A stretch of 9,093 nt of DNA, from positions 1-9,093 of the forward strand of contig OMRJ01000276.1 in NCBI GenBank assembly GCA_900313475.1, written 5' to 3'. Made by a program: the position numbers and the translations under genes. The notes beneath the pieces are model-generated. The model made no database searches, was not told the DNA's origin, and saw only the letters and a program-made list of their open reading frames with translations. Source of the stretch: an uncultured Eubacteriales bacterium (GTDB lineage Bacteria > Bacillota > Clostridia > Oscillospirales > Acutalibacteraceae). The stretch's first letter is position 1, and every line of letters begins with the position of its first letter. Below, piece by piece: positions 6,006 through 9,093 of the stretch.

Positions 6006-7517
6006 TTACTGTTCCCAACAGTACAAATCGTGTCCGGCTCCGCTTTCCCATTCGACCGGCGTTAATGAGTCGAGCCAATCAAGAGGAACGGACGGAGCGC
6101 GGTATTTTACCGCGTTTGCAAATGCGTCGGTGATAAGCCTTGCCATTTCATCCGTTTCCATGTTTTCTGCTGCCGATATAAACAGGGGAGTTGAGCTTTT
6201 TGCGAGCACGTCGAGCCAGCGTGCGTTCAGCCGCAGCGGTATTTTGTCTGTCAGGCCGACGCAGTCCGCGTCAGCATCGAAAAATGTGCCGTGCTGCATC
6301 ATTCTGAAAGCAAGTGTGTTGACGCCCATTTTTTTTGTGCGCGCCCATTGCTCTCCGCTTGTGTCGTCACCGGTTCGCTGCATGTTGATATATCCCGCGG
6401 CGAGGTGGCCTATCGCATTACAGCCTAAAAGAAACATGTCCGGCGGCGCGGCATCGCGGATGGTCTTATAAAGGTTTTTTATTATCTGCGCGGTTGTTTT
6501 TGTGCCGTCATAAAAATGAATTTCACGGTCAAAATATCCGTCGGGCATTTCAAATCCCCAATGGCGGAAAATATCTGCGGTGACAAAATCGTATTTTACG
6601 AGCCGATATCCCCATGCGTAAAAGCGTTCCATGTCATTTTTGACTGTTGCGAGAACCTGCGGATGGGACGGATCGAGCAAGAACTCGGCTTTGTCCGAAA
6701 AGCATTCGTCAGGCAGGTTTATTTTACTTTGCAGCGGACGGAACCAAAGTCCCGGAATTGCACCTGCTTCTGCAATATCGTCTGCAAGAGCGCGCATATC
6801 ACGGAACTTTTCATTTGCGCCGTCCCATTCGCCGCCGTTAAAGGTGTCGGAATGGTTTTTCTGCCAGCCGTCGTCAACTACGACAAACGGTTTATACGGC
6901 AGTCCGTCGGCACACCGAACCGTGAATTTTGCAGTACGCAAAATCTTCTCCGCGGAGCTGTCGCCGTAGTTACAGTACCAGTCGTTGGCACCGAATACAG
7001 GGCGATTGCAGACCAACGGATTGTCGCACAGCTTCATGCAAAAATCGCGGCAAAATTCGTGAAGAGAACCGCTTCCGTCCGAAAAAACAAGCTGTGCGGC
7101 GCAAAACATATCGCTGTGGAATGTTTCGTCCGTGCCGGAGCGAATGTCGCAGATAAGCTCCACTCTGTCTTCAAAAACATGCCATGAACAAAGGGAATCG
7201 GGCTGTGTTTTAACTCCGTAGGCAAAATAATCGGCGCCGTCGGCAGCAATAAAGTACCAGCGCAGAGCGTCGCGGCGGTCTTTTTCCCAACGGAGATCGC
7301 CGTACCCGCGTTCAAATGCGTCGCCGTAGATCAGCGCGTTTTCGGAAAACGGACGATCGAAAACCAGTTTGATAAAAGCAACTCCGACATCGGGATTACG
7401 TATAAAGATTTTTCCGCTGATGTCGACGGTGATTTCTGTTTTGTCCGAGTTCTTGACCGAAATTTCCCTTTCGCCCGAAATCGCTGACACGGAGACAGCG
7501 GTTTTAACATTGTTCAT
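6006..7517 (-). CDS. Compact clan GH-D glycoside hydrolase, alpha-galactosidase-like (GH36-type)
   Basis: The 503-residue protein has an N-terminal beta-rich region (1 to about 170) followed by a barrel with the marks of clan GH-D retaining enzymes: VVVDDGW (212-218) on an early strand, GLWFRP (256-261), LVKYDF with probable nucleophile Asp310, and RTGDD with probable acid/base Asp384 or Asp385. CNAIGH (366-371) is the cysteine/glycine strand found between these in GH27/GH36. Such enzymes release alpha-linked galactose or similar sugars. There is no signal peptide, so it is likely cytoplasmic and acts on imported oligosaccharides. At about 500 residues it is shorter than typical bacterial GH36 enzymes of about 700; the C-terminal beta domain seems reduced to a few strands. 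GAGGG at 7525-7529 is 7 nt before ATG. Alternatives are another GH-D or related family (GH27, GH31); exact linkage specificity cannot be read from sequence. Confidence 0.82.
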   Translation of the reverse strand: MNNVKTAVSVSAISGEREISVKNSDKTEITVDISGKIFIRNPDVGVAFIKLVFDRPFSENALIYGDAFERGYGDLRWEKDRRDALRWYFIAADGADYFAYGVKTQPDSLCSWHVFEDRVELICDIRSGTDETFHSDMFCAAQLVFSDGSGSLHEFCRDFCMKLCDNPLVCNRPVFGANDWYCNYGDSSAEKILRTAKFTVRCADGLPYKPFVVVDDGWQKNHSDTFNGGEWDGANEKFRDMRALADDIAEAGAIPGLWFRPLQSKINLPDECFSDKAEFLLDPSHPQVLATVKNDMERFYAWGYRLVKYDFVTADIFRHWGFEMPDGYFDREIHFYDGTKTTAQIIKNLYKTIRDAAPPDMFLLGCNAIGHLAAGYINMQRTGDDTSGEQWARTKKMGVNTLAFRMMQHGTFFDADADCVGLTDKIPLRLNARWLDVLAKSSTPLFISAAENMETDEMARLITDAFANAVKYRAPSVPLDWLDSLTPVEWESGAGHDLYCWEQ

Positions 7518-7588
7518 TCTTTTACCCTCACTTGCCTGTGTGTAAAATATTTCGATTGTTTAATTTAAATTGTATGTGCGCCGTGTAT

Positions 7589-7602
7589 TCTTTGCGCTTT
7601 CA
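7589..7602 (-). promoter_or_regulatory. Possible catabolite-response (cre-like) element
   Basis: On the minus strand TGAAAGCGCAAAGA has the left half TGAAAGCG of the CcpA operator but differs at two conserved places in the right half. It lies just downstream of the weak promoter candidate and about 72 nt before the glycosidase ATG, a plausible place for carbon repression. Confidence 0.25.
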
Positions 7603-7675
7603 AAAAAACAATATCATACTGTCATGCGAAGTGCAATAATATTTCTGTGTGATTAAAAGAAACATTTTTTAACCG

Positions 7676-7712
7676 ATTCATTTTTTTGCCGCATATGCCG
7701 AAAAAAATGAAT
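7676..7712. repeat. AT-rich palindrome with 12-bp perfect arms
   Basis: ATTCATTTTTTT (7676-7687) and AAAAAAATGAAT (7701-7712) are perfectly complementary around a GC-containing centre with its own GCATATGC palindrome (7691-7698). The T-run comes before and the A-run after the centre on either strand, the reverse of a terminator. Confidence 0.6.
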
Positions 7713-7740
7713 TGACAAAAAAAATAAGAGAAAAGGAAAA

Positions 7741-7764
7741 GGAGCTGTTCTTGCGAACAGCTCC
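7741..7764 (-). terminator. Intrinsic terminator of the cohesin-like surface protein gene
   Basis: GGAGCTGTTC (7741-7750) and GAACAGCTCC (7755-7764) form a perfect 10-bp stem with a 4-nt loop. Read on the minus strand the stem is followed by TTTTCCTTTTC and then further T-runs. It lies 46 nt after the TAA of the gene ending at 7811. Confidence 0.9.
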
Positions 7765-7810
7765 GAAAACCCTTAATTAAACTGCAAATTAAGCTTTATT
7801 TATTTGGTGA

Positions 7811-8530
7811 TTACTTTCTTTTCTTGGAGATGATGAAAGCAGCACCGGCAAGAACAACTACGCCTGCAGCAGCTGCAAGAGCCATGTTGTCGCCTGTGGT
7901 CTTGTCACCCGTGGGAGGGTTGGAAGCCTTTGTATCAGACTCAACAGCGGTAGTAGCAACCTCAACGGGCTTTGTCTCTACGGGAGCAGAAGCCTTGGCA
8001 ATTACATAAGTGTTGTTGAAAGTAACGTTGGCATTGTCGCCGACTTCCATTTTGCCTTCAACAGCTACAGAAGCTTCAACATCAGCCTTGAGAACCTTGA
8101 ACTTAAGAACGCAAACACCGAAGTTGTTTACATCTCCCTCAACGCCCCAGTCAGCAAGATCGCTGAGCTGATCGGCAACGAGGAAACCAAGGATAAGCTT
8201 GCCGTTGGCAGCTTCTTTGGCGTTGGGCTGAACCATGGAGTTGTTACCTGCGGAACCGAGAGCGGTGAACTCTTTGCAGGGAGTAGCATCGGACTTTTTG
8301 CTCGCGGGGACAAACTCAAGAACTGTGGGATCAAAGGTAAGGGTTGCATCACCGGACTTGAAGCCTTCTGCATCTTTAAGCGAAACAGTAACGGAAACAA
8401 TGCCGTCTTCAGGCTCACCGGCAGTAAGGGCAACAGTTGCCTTTGAATCTGCCGCAAATGCCATTGCGGAGAGTGTAGCGATCATGGCAACAGCCATAAC
8501 TACTGCAAGCACTTTTTTTGCAATTTTCAT
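7811..8530 (-). CDS. Secreted cohesin-like, sortase-anchored surface protein
   Basis: The 239-residue precursor has a signal peptide (1-26, KIAKK, hydrophobic core, cleavage after AFA), a cohesin-like beta domain (about 30-179, with strands such as GIVSVTVSL, SGDATLTFDPTVLEFV and GVCVLKFKVL), a Thr/Val/Pro/Glu-rich linker (about 180-203), then a sorting signal: NPPTGD at 204-209, hydrophobic helix 216-234, and tail KKRK. Cohesins bind dockerins in cellulosomes; a single cohesin with a sortase signal recalls ScaE of Ruminococcus flavefaciens, which anchors the complex to the wall. No dockerin gene is visible here, and a cohesin-like fold may have other roles. Codons are strongly biased to GTT, GCT, GGT, AAG and AAC, unlike neighbours rich in GCG and GTC, so expression is probably very high. 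The start at 8530 is preferred over an in-frame ATG at 8635: GGAAGG (8540-8545) is 9 nt upstream, the signal peptide starts there, and the longer form would overlap the promoter. Confidence 0.82.
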   Translation of the reverse strand: MKIAKKVLAVVMAVAMIATLSAMAFAADSKATVALTAGEPEDGIVSVTVSLKDAEGFKSGDATLTFDPTVLEFVPASKKSDATPCKEFTALGSAGNNSMVQPNAKEAANGKLILGFLVADQLSDLADWGVEGDVNNFGVCVLKFKVLKADVEASVAVEGKMEVGDNANVTFNNTYVIAKASAPVETKPVEVATTAVESDTKASNPPTGDKTTGDNMALAAAAGVVVLAGAAFIISKKRK

Positions 8531-8606
8531 TTTTGAGGACCTTCCTTTAAGTTTTTTTATATTGAGAGCCTTACAACTCTTAATACCTTGTAAAGAATAC
8601 AGTGGT

Positions 8607-8635
8607 ATTATACAAGATGTCGGTGAATAAGTCAA
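8607..8635 (-). promoter_or_regulatory. Strong sigma-A promoter of the surface protein gene
   Basis: On the minus strand TTGACT (8630-8635), a 17-nt spacer and a perfect TATAAT (8607-8612) match the consensus at 11 of 12 positions. Transcription from about 8600 gives a leader of about 70 nt with an AAAGGAAGG ribosome site. This agrees with the high-expression codon bias of the gene. Confidence 0.85.
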
Positions 8636-8675
8636 TATTTTTTTTGATTACAAAAAGCGGTAAACGTGATTTTTG

Positions 8676-8704
8676 TTGACAAAAACACCAACCTAATCTA
8701 TAAT
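8676..8704 (+). promoter_or_regulatory. Perfect-consensus sigma-A promoter upstream of the uracil-DNA glycosylase
   Basis: TTGACA (8676-8681), exactly 17 nt, and TATAAT (8699-8704) match the consensus at every position. It is divergent from the surface-protein promoter, with the two -35 boxes about 40 nt apart. Transcription would start near 8711, about 133 nt before the glycosylase ATG. Confidence 0.85.
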
Positions 8705-8745
8705 AAAATATAAAAGCAGTTATAAAAAAGGTTTTCTGTTATTTT

Positions 8746-8766
8746 ATCAGTCTTCGACTGATTTTT
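8746..8766 (+). terminator. Terminator-like hairpin in the glycosylase leader (possible attenuator)
   Basis: ATCAGTC (8746-8752) and GACTGAT (8756-8762) form a perfect 7-bp stem with a 3-nt loop, followed at once by TTTTT (8762-8766) and a second T6 (8773-8778). It lies about 35 nt after the predicted transcription start and 78 nt before the gene, so it could end a short RNA or act as an attenuator. An alternative pairing, AAAAAAG (8724-8730) with CTTTTTT (8772-8778), would enclose this hairpin. Confidence 0.55.
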
Positions 8767-8843
8767 CAATTCTTTTTTCGGCAAAATTTTTCACAAAAAT
8801 AACTGTACCGTTAGTGCTATTTGCACAAAATGGAGGAATATCA

Positions 8844-9093
8844 ATGAATGACAAACTTTGCGAGCTTCGCGAAAAATGTCTCAATTGCACGCTGTGTCCG
8901 CTTTGCGAAACGCGTACAAACGTTGTTTTCGGTGTGGGCAGCCCCGAAGCAAAAATTCTTTTTGTGGGTGAGGCGCCGGGTGAAAACGAGGATCTGACAG
9001 GTGAACCGTTTGTAGGACGCGGCGGAAAGCTTCTCGATCTCTATCTTAACGGCATCGGACTTGACAGAAAAGAAAACATATATATAGCAAATA
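8844..9093 (+). CDS. Family 4 uracil-DNA glycosylase (N-terminal part, runs off the window)
   Basis: The first 83 codons are present. The product removes uracil from DNA, from cytosine deamination or misincorporated dUMP, as the first step of base excision repair in the cytoplasm. Cys15-X2-Cys18 is the first pair of iron-sulfur cluster ligands of this family; further Cys are at 6, 12 and 21, and the second ligand pair would lie beyond the window. NVVFGVG (26-32), the active-site loop GEAPGENED (42-50) and PFVGRGGKLL (55-64) are near-diagnostic. GGAGG at 8832-8836, 7 nt before ATG, sets the start. The gene is led by a perfect-consensus promoter and a terminator-like leader. No SOS box is seen, so it is probably not co-regulated with the polymerase operon about 3.8 kb away. 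Confidence 0.94.
   Translation, partial: MNDKLCELREKCLNCTLCPLCETRTNVVFGVGSPEAKILFVGEAPGENEDLTGEPFVGRGGKLLDLYLNGIGLDRKENIYIAN

Larger units (their letters stand above)
7518..7740. other. AT-rich intergenic region upstream of the glycosidase
   Basis: No supported gene. It holds a weak minus-strand promoter candidate (TTGCAC at 7631-7636, N17, TATTGT at 7608-7613), a cre-like element (7589-7602) and a palindrome at 7676-7712. It also receives the tail of the terminator from the surface-protein gene. Confidence 0.5.

Noticed and set aside
7745..7758. GTTC...GAAC arrangement in the terminator as a second LexA box.
   Set aside because: The half-sites are in the reverse order (GTTC first), and the structure is fully explained as a terminator stem.
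8531..8635. Longer form of the surface protein starting at 8635.
   Set aside because: It would begin within the -35 box and would bury the signal peptide behind 35 unrelated residues.

Overview
The window looks like chromosome from an anaerobic, low-to-mid GC Firmicute of the class Clostridia, most likely a gut Ruminococcaceae/Oscillospiraceae-type organism. The grounds are strong GGAGG ribosome binding sites, sigma-A promoters of the TTGACA-N17-TATAAT type, a LexA box of the Bacillus/Clostridium type (GAAC-N4-GTTC), a YolD-like gene, and a cohesin-like surface protein with a sortase sorting signal. The assignment is inferred from gene content only. I see no tRNA, rRNA, CRISPR array, transposase or insertion sequence.

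Layout, left to right. (1) 1-381 (+) is the C-terminal end of a DNase I-like (endonuclease/exonuclease/phosphatase) protein with an amphipathic tail. It is followed by a hairpin and a small MIF-family tautomerase (451-795, +). (2) A strong bidirectional terminator (856-910) separates these from a convergent two-component system on the minus strand: an OmpR/PhoB-type response regulator (2045-2719) and its histidine kinase (957-2048), coupled by an ATGA overlap. (3) A 404-nt divergent intergenic region holds an imperfect palindrome (3019-3061) and a sigma-A promoter with a LexA/SOS box inside its -35/-10 spacer. This drives a two-gene damage-response operon: a Y-family translesion polymerase with a beta-clamp motif (3124-4623) and a YolD-like protein (4620-5069, TTG start, TTGA overlap). 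(4) After a convergent terminator (5044-5087) come two minus-strand genes: a NagD-type HAD phosphatase (5120-5899, own promoter) and a compact clan GH-D (alpha-galactosidase-like) glycoside hydrolase (6006-7517). (5) A terminator at 7741-7764 ends a minus-strand gene for a secreted, cohesin-like, sortase-anchored surface protein (7811-8530), with codon usage and a promoter typical of a very highly expressed gene. (6) Divergent from it, a perfect-consensus promoter and a leader with an intrinsic-terminator-like hairpin precede a family 4 uracil-DNA glycosylase (8844 to beyond the window end).

How the genes fit together. The best-supported functional unit is the SOS-controlled polymerase/YolD operon. 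The nearby uracil-DNA glycosylase is a second repair function but has no visible SOS box. The two-component system has no obvious target gene beside it. The glycosidase, the cohesin-like wall protein and the secreted DNase I-like fragment suit a carbohydrate-degrading gut lifestyle. Most of the content belongs to known families. The less ordinary points are the attenuator-like leader before the glycosylase, the single cohesin-like wall protein without a visible dockerin partner, the short GH-D enzyme, the bacterial MIF homologue, and two intergenic palindromes that do not behave as terminators.
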